A DNA stretch of 14,111 nt from Patescibacteria group bacterium. GTDB lineage: Bacteria; Patescibacteriota; Kazan-3B-28; UBA10110. The stretch's first letter is position 1, and every line of letters begins with the position of its first letter. The notes beneath the pieces are model-generated. The model searched no databases. It was not told the DNA's origin and was given only the letters and a program-made list of their open reading frames with translations. Of this stretch, positions 1-6,945 are shown in pieces. Location: assembly GCA_003524745.1 (NCBI GenBank), contig DQGN01000041.1, positions 645 through 14,755 on the forward strand, in the 5' to 3' direction. The translations under genes and the position numbers were made by a program.

Positions 1-2865
1 AGTATAAACCGCTGTGCCACCGGGGGTGACCGTCAAACTATTGGGCGTAACCTGAATATTAAAATCGGGGGTATTCCAAATGATCAAAATTGCCTGATCC
101 GACCGCTGAGCCGGACTGCCGTTTAAGTTGGCAGTATCGCCGAATACATCGAAAATATGAGTGGCATTACTGGCCGGGTTAGTAACGGTAACCGTTAAGG
201 TGGCCTCCAACGTGCTGCCTGACAATACTACTGGATTGATGCTGGCAGACTGCACTCCGGTTTTGCTGCCCAAATTGGTGCTTAAGCTGACATTGCCGGT
301 AAACCCAAACAGGCGGGTTAGGGTAATGGTATAAGTGGTTTGGCCGCCAGGGGCAACTGTGCGACTGTCAGGGGAGATGGAGATGGCGTAATCAAACAGA
401 TTTACAATCACAAAAGTACCATTGTCGCTTCTGTCGGCAGGCGTGCCGCTCACTAAACCATTACCAGTAACCCGGAAGAGGAGAGAGCTGTTATCGGCCG
501 GATTAGTGGCGGTGACGGTAAGATAAGCATCATTTTGGCCATTCTCAAGCATATTATCGTCAAAAATTGCCGAGGCCACGAATGGACTAGTCAAATTATG
601 GGTTAAAGCAACTGTTTCAGCGTACCCATTCAGTCGGGTGAGAATAATATGATAAATGGCCGCTCCTCCGGGGTTGACAGTTTTGGTTTTAGGCGGTTCG
701 ATCGTGATAGTAAAATCAGGTGCGCTGGCAATAATAAAGTGTGCCTCTGAGGTGTAGCGGGTTGCCGGGCCCCCTCCTAAATTAGGGGTGTTTCCATTTA
801 CTACAAATAGGTGGTCAACATTGGTGGCCGGGTTGGCAGCAGTGACCGTTAGGATAGAAACAATGGTAGCGCCAGATAAGACATTAGGTAAGAATATAGC
901 AGATTGGACTCCTGGTTTGGTGCCCAAATCAGTACTTAAAGTAACATCGTCGGTAAATCCACCCAGACGAGTTAAGGTGATAGTATAACTGGTACTGCCT
1001 CCGGGAGCTACGGTTCGAGTTAAAGGATCAATTTCAATGGAATAATCTGGCGCCCTGCTGATAGCTAAATTAGCTTGATCAAAGCGGGTTAACCCGCTCG
1101 GAGAGCTGGTTCCGGTAACGGTAAAGTCAAATCCGGAATGAGTTACCCCCAGCTTAGTTTGAATATGCATCAAGGTAGAGGTGGTAATAGGGTTGGCGTC
1201 ATAGGTGACGCTTTGCACATAAGTGCTGAAATTAACTAAGAGATCATCTGTTAACAATACCGGTTCATTAAACCCGTTTACTGGGTGAATGGTAACTGTG
1301 TAAGTGGCGATCGCACCGGCAACTACGCTTTGACTGTTAGGTGTAACTTCTATTGTGTAATCGGGAGTGTTAATGATCCGAAGTTCGGCGTTAGCTTGGC
1401 GTTGAGCGGGAGCACCATTTAAATCAGGAGTGTCGCCAAAGACGATGAAGGGAATAGTTGCATCTGGATTAGGAATCTTAGCTATTAATGTTAAGGTGGG
1501 ATCTGGGTCGCCCAGGCTTAATATGGTGTCGCTGAAGACGGCAGATTGCAAGTTAGGATTTAACGGAGCAATTAGATCGGCAGTTAAGGTAACATCACCG
1601 GGAAAACCGAATAATCGAGTCAGTCGAATGTCATAAATGGCAGTGCCACCGGGAGCGATAGTTTGAGTAGCCGGGAAAACAGCTAAAGTATAATCTTGCG
1701 GAGGAGTAATCAGAAGTACAGCTCCATCCTCGTGATGAATACCGATAGGGCCGGGGACAGGAACTACCTCATCGCCTAAGACCAAAAAGTTAATAGTGAC
1801 AACTTCGGTCTTGCCGGCAGTTGTTTTGATCCCCAGCTCAATATTTTTAATTTCATCAATGGCCAAAGGGACGATTAAGGTATCAAGATTACCGCCAAAA
1901 GTAAAATTATCTAAATAAGTGCCTGTAAAGCCTACTAAATCAGGTGAAGTTAATCTGACATCGCCAGCAAATCCATTCAAACTTTTCAGTTCGACATTAT
2001 ACAGCGCTGTGTCTCCCCAAAATACGGTTTTATTTTTAGGGGTGACTACCAAACTGAAGTCAGGAGGGGCGCCCCCTTCGAGATGTAAAATGCCGTTGGC
2101 TGGGATAGGATTTGGTACAGAAGGTTCTTGCCCGGGAGGAGGTGCCACATAAAGAATTCCCAGGCCCGGCAAGTAGTTTACTTCGGCACTAATTTGGAAG
2201 GGAATTGATCCGCCACCTTGTTCTAACGCATAATCAGTCAATACGATAGTCAGGATCGGGGGTGTGGTAATAAATCCTAAATCAGGTGGAGTCAGCCGAC
2301 GATTGGTAAATAAACCAAAAGCATCCACCACATCCAGAACGGTAATCATGGGGTTGTTAGGGTCGTTGCCCGGCAGAGCAGGATTTTCGATAGGAACAGT
2401 AATACGGGCTGATTCAATAAATTCCGGATATTGGGCAACTAAATCATCAACCCGATAAGTTATTGTGCCTAAAAACGGCAAGGGGTCGCCATTGTGGGGG
2501 TCATTCAGATTGCCGGCATTGAAGTAGGTGCCCATTTCGATTTCGGTATTGATGGTGTATTGTCTGGTATCAGTTGGTCCGCCAGTCTGTTCGACTGGGT
2601 CCAGCGATAGAGTAATTTCCGGGCCGCCTGGCTTCTGGGCTTTGATCGCCCAGAAATTTAATAGATTGCTGATTTCTTGGCTAAATAAAACAAAAAACAA
2701 CAGCAAAAATACGCCAAAAATCCCGAGGCCGATTTTCCAACGCGGAACTTTGGGAGGTTTAGGCTTTATTTTGCCATAAAATGATCCGCCCAATGCTGGA
2801 CTCCAGCGGTTAGGCGGAGACTGCTCTGGTGGCAGATTATTGTTTTCTTGGTTCAAATAAGCCAT
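1..2865 (-). CDS. Membrane-anchored surface protein with tandem Ig-like (beta-sandwich) repeats, partial
   Basis: An open frame of 955 codons runs without a stop from an ATG at 2865 to the window edge, so the C-terminus is missing. Residues 1-44 are polar and proline-rich, 45-61 form one hydrophobic segment (rich in G, F, L, V), and the rest is extracytoplasmic: a type II anchored surface protein. Residues about 65-267 are a less repetitive domain. From 268 the chain is built of units of about 105-122 residues starting near 268, 390, 501, 606, 716, 824 and 933 (the last cut). Each unit begins P-D-[YF]-x-[IL], then TVxPGGxxxYxIxLTRLxGF, then a V-x-L strand and a D-x-L, and most have a late NPA or NPD. 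This resembles bacterial Ig-like/CARDB-type adhesion repeats. I see no catalytic motif. No Shine-Dalgarno precedes the ATG, but a strong promoter does. Adhesion or a cell-surface layer role is inference. Plus-strand open frames here are shadows. Confidence 0.88.
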   Translation of the reverse strand, partial: MAYLNQENNNLPPEQSPPNRWSPALGGSFYGKIKPKPPKVPRWKIGLGIFGVFLLLFFVLFSQEISNLLNFWAIKAQKPGGPEITLSLDPVEQTGGPTDTRQYTINTEIEMGTYFNAGNLNDPHNGDPLPFLGTITYRVDDLVAQYPEFIESARITVPIENPALPGNDPNNPMITVLDVVDAFGLFTNRRLTPPDLGFITTPPILTIVLTDYALEQGGGSIPFQISAEVNYLPGLGILYVAPPPGQEPSVPNPIPANGILHLEGGAPPDFSLVVTPKNKTVFWGDTALYNVELKSLNGFAGDVRLTSPDLVGFTGTYLDNFTFGGNLDTLIVPLAIDEIKNIELGIKTTAGKTEVVTINFLVLGDEVVPVPGPIGIHHEDGAVLLITPPQDYTLAVFPATQTIAPGGTAIYDIRLTRLFGFPGDVTLTADLIAPLNPNLQSAVFSDTILSLGDPDPTLTLIAKIPNPDATIPFIVFGDTPDLNGAPAQRQANAELRIINTPDYTIEVTPNSQSVVAGAIATYTVTIHPVNGFNEPVLLTDDLLVNFSTYVQSVTYDANPITTSTLMHIQTKLGVTHSGFDFTVTGTSSPSGLTRFDQANLAISRAPDYSIEIDPLTRTVAPGGSTSYTITLTRLGGFTDDVTLSTDLGTKPGVQSAIFLPNVLSGATIVSILTVTAANPATNVDHLFVVNGNTPNLGGGPATRYTSEAHFIIASAPDFTITIEPPKTKTVNPGGAAIYHIILTRLNGYAETVALTHNLTSPFVASAIFDDNMLENGQNDAYLTVTATNPADNSSLLFRVTGNGLVSGTPADRSDNGTFVIVNLFDYAISISPDSRTVAPGGQTTYTITLTRLFGFTGNVSLSTNLGSKTGVQSASINPVVLSGSTLEATLTVTVTNPASNATHIFDVFGDTANLNGSPAQRSDQAILIIWNTPDFNIQVTPNSLTVTPGGTAVYT

Positions 2866-2890
2866 TATTTTTTAGTGTTTGTTTTTTGCG

Positions 2891-2904
2891 GTCTGGGCCC
2901 AGAC
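2891..2904. promoter_or_regulatory. Perfect 14-bp palindrome just downstream of the promoter, possible operator
   Basis: GTCTGGGCCCAGAC reads identically on both strands and covers about +3 to +16 of the predicted surface-protein transcript. A perfect palindrome with no loop suits a dimeric DNA-binding protein better than an RNA hairpin. Its position, overlapping the initially transcribed region, is typical of a repressor operator. The binding protein is unknown. Confidence 0.45.
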
Positions 2905-2913
2905 TATTATTTT

Positions 2914-2942
2914 ATTGTATCATACATTTTAATTTTTGTCAA
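2914..2942 (-). promoter_or_regulatory. Near-consensus sigma-70 promoter for the surface protein
   Basis: On the minus strand TTGACA (2942-2937) is separated by exactly 17 bp from TACAAT (2919-2914), with an extended -10 TG just upstream of the -10 box. Transcription would start near 2907, giving a leader of about 42 nt before the ATG at 2865. This is the best promoter match in the window and implies high expression of the repeat protein. Confidence 0.85.
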
Positions 2943-3480
2943 TCTAACAATTTCAGTAAAATATGGTCTTACCAGCTACTATTAATTATCTCCCTCTGTT
3001 TTTTCTGTCATTCTGAGCGCAGTCGAAGAATCTGGTCGCTTTGAAAGCGACCCTAATTTCTGTTACTTTTCCGAGAAAAGTAATCAAAACATTTCTCTGC
3101 TACCTTTCTAAAAAGGTAGCACCAAAGTCCCAACCAGTTCGTCGGGATGATGAACTTCAGTTAGATTTCTGGGTGCTCTCGCTGAACTTGCCCACCCCAG
3201 TTTTGTATTGCGTCATCCTGAACTTACCTCTCCGTCATCCTGAACTGACGAAGTCTTCCTTGCTTCGTCATTCTGGCCTCGTCCAGAATCGTATAATTGA
3301 TTCAGGATCTTAAACTGGGGTGGGCTTCAAACATACAGCTTCGCCCACAGAAATTTAACTAGTTCATGCTATCCCTACTCCAAGGGCTGGATTAGAAGAC
3401 AAAGGTATCTGGCATCTGGGTTCCAAGGGATAGTTAGGGTTAGAGGAAACACTTAAACAACAATTACATTTGCGACAATA
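2943..3480. repeat. Gene-free spacer packed with small palindromic repeats
   Basis: I see no credible gene here. A REP-like motif GTCATTCTGAGC (3007-3018, continuing to 3033) is followed by three successive perfect hairpins: 3034-3052 (arms GGTCGCTTT/AAAGCGACC, 1-nt loop), 3063-3083 (TTACTTTTC/GAAAAGTAA) and 3099-3120 (GCTACCTTT/AAAGGTAGC). A larger imperfect inverted repeat has outer arms at about 3159-3204 and 3312-3360, with a perfect 14-bp core (3190-3203 with 3312-3325). Its interior carries further copies of the CGTCATCCTGAACT motif (3211, 3233) and a degenerate copy (3266-3290). A weak 8-bp inverted repeat CTATCCCT/AGGGATAG lies at 3369-3376 and 3426-3433. Confidence 0.7.
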
Positions 3481-3492
3481 TGAATGACCAGT

Positions 3493-3521
3493 TTGACTTT
3501 AATCAGGAAATGATGTATAAT
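3493..3521 (+). promoter_or_regulatory. Sigma-70 promoter for the small membrane protein
   Basis: TTGACT (3493-3498), a 17-bp spacer and a perfect TATAAT (3516-3521) predict a start near 3528. This promoter lies downstream of the in-frame ATG at 3480, so a transcript from it can only use the ATG at 3549. It therefore decides the start of the next gene. Confidence 0.7.
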
Positions 3522-3548
3522 AAAATCAACATTAAATTTGGGGCGAAA

Positions 3549-3776
3549 ATGAAAAAGCAGCTTAAACACATGGCCAGACTTGGTCGTAAAATGTCTCGGG
3601 TCTCACAAACTAAAAAATTCAAAACTAAATTTGCCGGGTTTGTTATCCTAATGGCCGTGGTCGCCATAATTTTGGCTATCCCGTCCGCTCGACAATATAT
3701 GTTGATCAAATCGACGCGTGCCAGCGGTTTAGTCGCTACTGGCAGTTTTTCATCTACTCCTTATTCTGTTAGGTAG
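3549..3776 (+). CDS. Small basic single-pass membrane protein, function unknown
   Basis: This encodes 75 residues from the ATG at 3549. The frame stays open back to an ATG at 3480, but the promoter at 3493-3521 favours 3549, where the protein starts MKKQLKHMARLGRKM. Residues about 1-27 are strongly basic, then a hydrophobic stretch (about 28-43, FAGFVILMAVVAIILAI) is followed by a short tail of about 30 residues rich in S and T. A positive N-terminus before one membrane helix predicts N-in topology, either a signal-anchor or an uncleaved signal peptide. There is only a weak G-rich patch (GGGG) as a ribosome site. I recognise no family. Reality as a gene rests on the promoter and the clean topology, so confidence is moderate. 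Confidence 0.5.
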   Translation: MKKQLKHMARLGRKMSRVSQTKKFKTKFAGFVILMAVVAIILAIPSARQYMLIKSTRASGLVATGSFSSTPYSVR

Positions 3777-3869
3777 TTGCCGGTATCAAGTATCCAAACA
3801 CAGAGATTAGCGGTTAGAGTTTAAGAGTGTGAGAGTTAAGTACCAAGCAAGACAATGAAGAAACAAGTA

Positions 3870-4051
3870 TCAAGTTCCTCCCCTGCTAAGTGGAGGTAAG
3901 GAGGGGATCCTATAGATTATTTTATACACTCCTCCCCTAACCCCTCCCTGCCTACCATGCCTCACGGCAGGTAAACCGGCAGGCAGGCCTCCCGAGAGGA
4001 GGGGATATACTCCTTTCTTCCACCTGCGAAGGGGAGGGTTAGGAGGGGATT
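3870..4051. repeat. C/G-rich palindromic intergenic repeat block, copy 1
   Basis: The 477-bp gap between the two membrane-protein genes holds no gene. It contains alternating CCTCCCCT and AGGGGAGG arms, including an imperfect long inverted repeat between about 3929-3949 and 4029-4048, and a central GGCAGGCAGG motif. The part at 3901-4004 is clearly homologous to 7092-7168. Relative to that copy it carries about 21 extra nucleotides between CCTACC and GGCAGGCAGG. The minus-strand open frame across it (3870-4094) is repeat-encoded and not credible. Confidence 0.75.
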
Positions 4052-4153
4052 GCAATGAGCAATATTTTTTATTCCCCGAGTAATCCCTCACCAATTTGCT
4101 TTGGCAAAATTAGTGACGATGCGCCGAGGGGGCTACTTTATTTAGATTTATGC

Positions 4154-4182
4154 TTGACAATCGAAGAAAAAAATACTTTAAT
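4154..4182 (+). promoter_or_regulatory. Sigma-70 promoter for the zinc-ribbon membrane protein
   Basis: A consensus TTGACA (4154-4159), a 17-bp spacer and TTTAAT (4177-4182) predict a start near 4189, leaving a 5' leader of about 65 nt before the ATG at 4254. A Shine-Dalgarno AAGGAGG sits at 4237-4243, 10 nt before that ATG. Confidence 0.7.
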
Positions 4183-4253
4183 TGGGGCAGGGACAAATCA
4201 AAGAAATATAGTCCCAGATTGATAAATAGAACACAAAGGAGGCTGATGAAGCC

Positions 4254-5330
4254 ATGCAATTCTTAGCCAAGTTCTTTAACCAACCCGCACTGTGGGCTTG
4301 GGCGGTCGTGATGATCTTAGTCATAGGACTTTTGGTGTACAAAACACCAGGTCTTTTGATGGTAAAAGGAGGCGCCAGTCTTTTTGGTGCATGGGTTGAA
4401 GCTCCGGAAGTCAGTTATGCTGATAGTGGCATTCCGAATAACCAAAGTTTTTTTGTCGATGTTCTGACAAATTACCCGACTTTATCTGGGATAAAGTTAA
4501 TGGTACGGGATGCAAACGGGGCGCTAATAAGCCAGACGAGTGCACACTATAGTTTTTTGGTGGGGCTGCTCGTTATCGCCGGGCTGCTCGCTGCGGTGGT
4601 GATTTTTACTCGTCAATCCGTTAGCGCTATATATATTCTCGGACCATTGCTGGTAGGATTGATTGCCACCATGATCATGACTGTCAAATTTGCTGGCGGT
4701 GTTGATTATACCGACACAAAAATTAGTTTGGATGTTGGCGGCGCAATCTTTGACTGGGGGCTTTTGTATGGCGGGGCTGGTGTGGCGATGTTTATCGTCA
4801 CTAAATACTTGATCCGCCAAGGATTGATTAGAGGTATTGACGAAGAAGGCCCGCTTGATTTTTCCCGGTTACAGCAGGCAGCTGTAACAACTACTGGACA
4901 AACCATGAAGATTGTTGGTGTGGTAGGGGACAAATTACAGCGAGCAATTGGCGACAACTCGCCCAATAACAATGTCGCGTCTGTGTCGCAGTCTTCCGCT
5001 GTAGCCGAAAAGCCCCGCTCGAGATTTTTGTTCCGCCATTGTATCTACTGTGGTGGGAACATAAGGAACGGCAAGTGTCAGCTTTGCCAGAACACCATCA
5101 ATAATTATGTTGTTGATCCGGCTTACGGACTTTGTAGCCGATGTGATGCTCTCAAAGCAGCGAGGGCTAAAAATTGCTACAAATGTGGATTATTGTTTGA
5201 GAATGAGCCGGATCGCTCTTACGCGGAGCTACTGCCGGGGAATTTTTGTCAGGCATGTGGTCGTCCTCAAACCCCAGAGGACAAATTTTGCAAAAATTGT
5301 GGGACTCGTTTGGCAGTCCCGCAAAACTGA
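4254..5330 (+). CDS. Polytopic membrane protein with three C-terminal zinc ribbons
   Basis: This encodes 358 residues. The start is set by AAGGAGG at 4237-4243. Hydrophobic segments lie at about 13-29, 100-119, 125-143 and 168-184, with a hydrophilic loop (about 40-98) between the first two. After the last helix comes a basic stretch (YLIRQGLIRG), a linker, and three four-cysteine ribbons: C263/C266-C275/C278 (8-residue gap), C294/C297-C308/C311 and C332/C335-C346/C349 (10-residue gaps). The last, CQACGRPQTPEDKFCKNCG, is a typical zinc-ribbon. Positive residues after helix 4 suggest the ribbons are cytoplasmic. I recognise no named family. The ribbons could bind protein or nucleic acid; a membrane-tethered sensor or scaffold is only a guess. 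The gene is a single unit with its own promoter and terminator. Confidence 0.85.
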   Translation: MQFLAKFFNQPALWAWAVVMILVIGLLVYKTPGLLMVKGGASLFGAWVEAPEVSYADSGIPNNQSFFVDVLTNYPTLSGIKLMVRDANGALISQTSAHYSFLVGLLVIAGLLAAVVIFTRQSVSAIYILGPLLVGLIATMIMTVKFAGGVDYTDTKISLDVGGAIFDWGLLYGGAGVAMFIVTKYLIRQGLIRGIDEEGPLDFSRLQQAAVTTTGQTMKIVGVVGDKLQRAIGDNSPNNNVASVSQSSAVAEKPRSRFLFRHCIYCGGNIRNGKCQLCQNTINNYVVDPAYGLCSRCDALKAARAKNCYKCGLLFENEPDRSYAELLPGNFCQACGRPQTPEDKFCKNCGTRLAVPQN

Positions 5331-5410
5331 TTTTACCGTTCGAGCTCCGTCGTCCGCCTTCGCCAGATGGCGGAAGCGAGAACTAATGTCTGTACCTTAT
5401 ATTTAGAAAT

Positions 5411-5432
5411 CCGCCCAATCGGGCGGTTTTTT
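5411..5432 (+). terminator. Rho-independent terminator
   Basis: CCGCCC (5411-5416), loop AATC, GGGCGG (5421-5426) and a run of six T residues (5427-5432) form a classic intrinsic terminator 80 bp after the zinc-ribbon gene. The reverse strand lacks a comparable T run, so it works mainly in the plus direction. A second imperfect hairpin (CCGCC/GGCGG) lies at about 5353-5373. Confidence 0.88.
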
Positions 5433-5489
5433 GTTAACAAAAATCAGATAACATGTTTTTATAATAGAATTTTATTTTATGACAGAGAC

Positions 5490-5566
5490 TGGTGGGCGGT
5501 ACTGGATTCAAACCGGTGACCTCTTCCACGTCAAGGAAGCGCTCTAATCAACTGAGCTAACCGCCC
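5490..5566 (-). tRNA. tRNA-Val(GAC), with encoded CCA
   Basis: The minus strand folds into a full cloverleaf of 77 nt including CCA. The acceptor is GGGCGGT (5566-5560) with ACCGCCC (5500-5494), discriminator A, and CCA at 5492-5490. The D arm is GCTC/GAGC. The anticodon stem is CTTCC/GGAAG around loop TTGACGT, giving anticodon GAC (valine, GUC and GUU). The variable loop is AGGTC. The T stem ACCGG/CCAGT has one C-A mismatch (51-63). The T loop is TTTGAAT instead of the usual TTCGANT, and the D loop has GA where GG (18-19) is normal, so the elbow pair G19-C56 becomes A19-U56. No clear promoter is visible. Confidence 0.93.
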
Positions 5567-5583
5567 CTAAAACACCGCGTGTT

Positions 5584-6121
5584 AATTAAGAATTAATAAT
5601 TAAGAAACGGGAACAGAATTGATCAGGAAAGGTTGCTTTGCAACAAGTAAGAATTAAAAATTAAGAATTAATAAAGAAAACAGGCAGGATAAGGTTAGAT
5701 TATCAGCTTTTAAAGAAAAATCAATAATCTAGACGGGAGCTGATTTTTGGGAGTTTAACTTTATAGATGACAGTATTTTCAATAACTCGGTGCATTCTGC
5801 TGATAGTTCCTTGAGCGCATGGTTAGCGTAACCAGTATCTTGTAGTATTTGCATCCAGTAAATAGTTTCTCGAGTTTCTTTGAGAGATATCGCAACTTTA
5901 TTAATAAAATCTTTGCGACTTGCGGCATATTTTGCCTCATAGAGATTGGCTGATATTGATGTTCCAGATCGTATTAGTTGTGATATCATTATTCTGCTGA
6001 TTTGGTCGGAGGGCAAAACTTTGATAGTTTTAATTAATTGGCAAGAGAAATTGTAGCTTCGCTTATAAATGTCAGGTTCCTTATCTGGCATTTTTTAATT
6101 ATTAATTCTTAATTTTTAATT
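5584..6121. repeat. AT-rich inverted repeats flanking the S23-type gene
   Basis: A perfect 23-bp inverted repeat lies at 5652-5674 and 6099-6121, on either side of the four-helix-bundle gene. A second left-hand copy of the same AT-rich motif at 5584-5603 matches, over 20 bp, the reverse complement of 6095-6114. The arms use AATTAAGAATTAAT-type sequence. They may be ends of a small mobile or duplicated cassette, but the low complexity lowers the weight of the match. Confidence 0.6.
5729..6091 (-). CDS. Four-helix-bundle protein, 23S rRNA intervening-sequence (S23) family
   Basis: This encodes 120 residues. The core QLIRSGTSISANLYEAKYA at about 38-56 is the signature of the S23/IVP family (usually QIRRAAVSIPANIAEG...), followed by SRKDFINKVAISLKETRETIYWMQIL, the usual second half. 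The length fits the family (about 110-130). Family members form pentameric four-helix bundles; many are encoded inside intervening sequences of 23S rRNA, others stand alone, and their biochemical role is unclear. Here the gene lies outside any rRNA, downstream of udk on the same strand with a 43-bp gap, and between the arms of a 23-bp inverted repeat. No Shine-Dalgarno precedes the ATG. The related Avd protein of diversity-generating retroelements is an alternative, but no reverse transcriptase or template repeat is here. Confidence 0.87.
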   Translation of the reverse strand: MPDKEPDIYKRSYNFSCQLIKTIKVLPSDQISRIMISQLIRSGTSISANLYEAKYAASRKDFINKVAISLKETRETIYWMQILQDTGYANHALKELSAECTELLKILSSIKLNSQKSAPV

Positions 6122-6134
6122 GGACATATGCTCT

Positions 6135-6788
6135 CTATGAGCATTGTCCTAAAACTTCTTTGATGCGAGCCTCTAAGGCTGCCACGCCGTCTTTCAGATC
6201 ATCAATAGTGCCATTATTATTGATGATGATATCAGCCACATCTTTGCCGGGCTCGACATATTTGTCGTGCATGGGTCCAGCCGATACTAAATATTGGTTA
6301 ATGGATTCTTGCCAGGTGCGATCTCCGCGTTCGCCCGAGGTATCGCGCTCGAGGCGCCTCGCAAGGCGAATATCTGGTTTCACATCTACAAAGACACTTA
6401 AATCAAATAGTTTGCGAATATCCGAATCCACTAAAATCAAGATTCCTTCCACAATAATAACGGGAGCAGAATGAACTCTTAAAGTTTCGCGCTTACGAGT
6501 GTGAGTGGCAAAATCGTATTGGGGCATATCAATGGGATCGCCTGCGCGCAATTGTTTCAAGTGCTCCAAAAACATTTTATTATCTATCGCGCTGGGTTCA
6601 TCGTAATTGATCTCCATTCTTTTTTCTTTGGGGACATCACTTCTGTCGCGGTAATAGTTGTCTTGTGAAATGCTTACGGTGCGATCTGGCGCCACTTCGT
6701 GTAACTTTTTGGCAATATAAGTTTTGCCAGAGCCAGTGCCGCCGGCGATAGCAATAATAAAAGGTTGTTTCTTAGCTCCGTTACTCAT
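6135..6788 (-). CDS. udk: Uridine kinase
   Basis: This encodes 217 residues, the normal length for the family. It phosphorylates uridine and cytidine to UMP and CMP with a nucleoside triphosphate (EC 2.7.1.48) in cytoplasmic pyrimidine salvage. A Walker A GGTGSGKT is at 16-23, then the conserved QDNYYRD (42-48), NYDEPSAID (61-69), MPQYDFATHTR (88-98), VIIVEGILIL (110-119, Walker B-like) and the lid RRLERDTSGERG (144-155). All key motifs are intact. The start at 6788 is chosen because the Walker A then sits at the usual distance from the N-terminus. The ribosome site is weak. A salvage enzyme fits an organism that depends on imported nucleosides, as is common in reduced genomes; that link is inference. 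Confidence 0.95.
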   Translation of the reverse strand: MSNGAKKQPFIIAIAGGTGSGKTYIAKKLHEVAPDRTVSISQDNYYRDRSDVPKEKRMEINYDEPSAIDNKMFLEHLKQLRAGDPIDMPQYDFATHTRKRETLRVHSAPVIIVEGILILVDSDIRKLFDLSVFVDVKPDIRLARRLERDTSGERGDRTWQESINQYLVSAGPMHDKYVEPGKDVADIIINNNGTIDDLKDGVAALEARIKEVLGQCS

Positions 6789-6890
6789 CCCGTTAGAGAT
6801 TTCTATTAAGTGATAGATAGTGTAGCAAACAAACCATAGTGTTAGTTAATCCCATTGATACTATTAATTACGCTATTTCTAACGGGACTC
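6788..6890. promoter_or_regulatory. Inverted repeat bracketing the udk upstream region
   Basis: TCCCGTTAGAGAT (6788-6800) next to the udk start is repeated in inverted orientation at 6875-6887 with one mismatch, 74 bp apart. The near arm overlaps the translation start region. It could be a paired operator or a leader hairpin. I see no convincing promoter hexamers between the arms (the best is TTAACT with TACACT at a 19-bp gap). Confidence 0.3.
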
Positions 6891-6945
6891 ACTAATCCAT
6901 TATGGCAAAACAAAAAGCTTTTAGCTACCATTTGTTCCGGTCTTG

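Noticed and set aside
1..2064. Regular periodicity of about 330 bp suggesting an array of DNA repeats
   Set aside because: The similarity is strongest at the protein level in one open frame; the units are far too long and divergent for CRISPR or satellite DNA.
788..2779. Several plus-strand open frames of 64-83 codons
   Set aside because: They lie opposite the repeat-protein gene, recur with its periodicity and have low-complexity translations, so they are antisense shadows.
3480..3548. Upstream ATG at 3480 for the small membrane protein
   Set aside because: A 17-bp-spaced promoter lies downstream of it, so a transcript from that promoter would begin after this ATG.
3870..4094. Minus-strand open frame of 74 codons
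   Set aside because: It is made of the palindromic C/G-rich repeats (many P and G residues) and has no ribosome site.
4247..4267. Six-codon upstream ORF before the zinc-ribbon gene
   Set aside because: Its ATG is only 3 nt from the Shine-Dalgarno, too close for efficient initiation; the ATG at 4254 has proper spacing.
5729..6121. Diversity-generating retroelement (Avd-like four-helix protein)
   Set aside because: No reverse transcriptase, template repeat or variable repeat is visible; the sequence fits the S23 family better.
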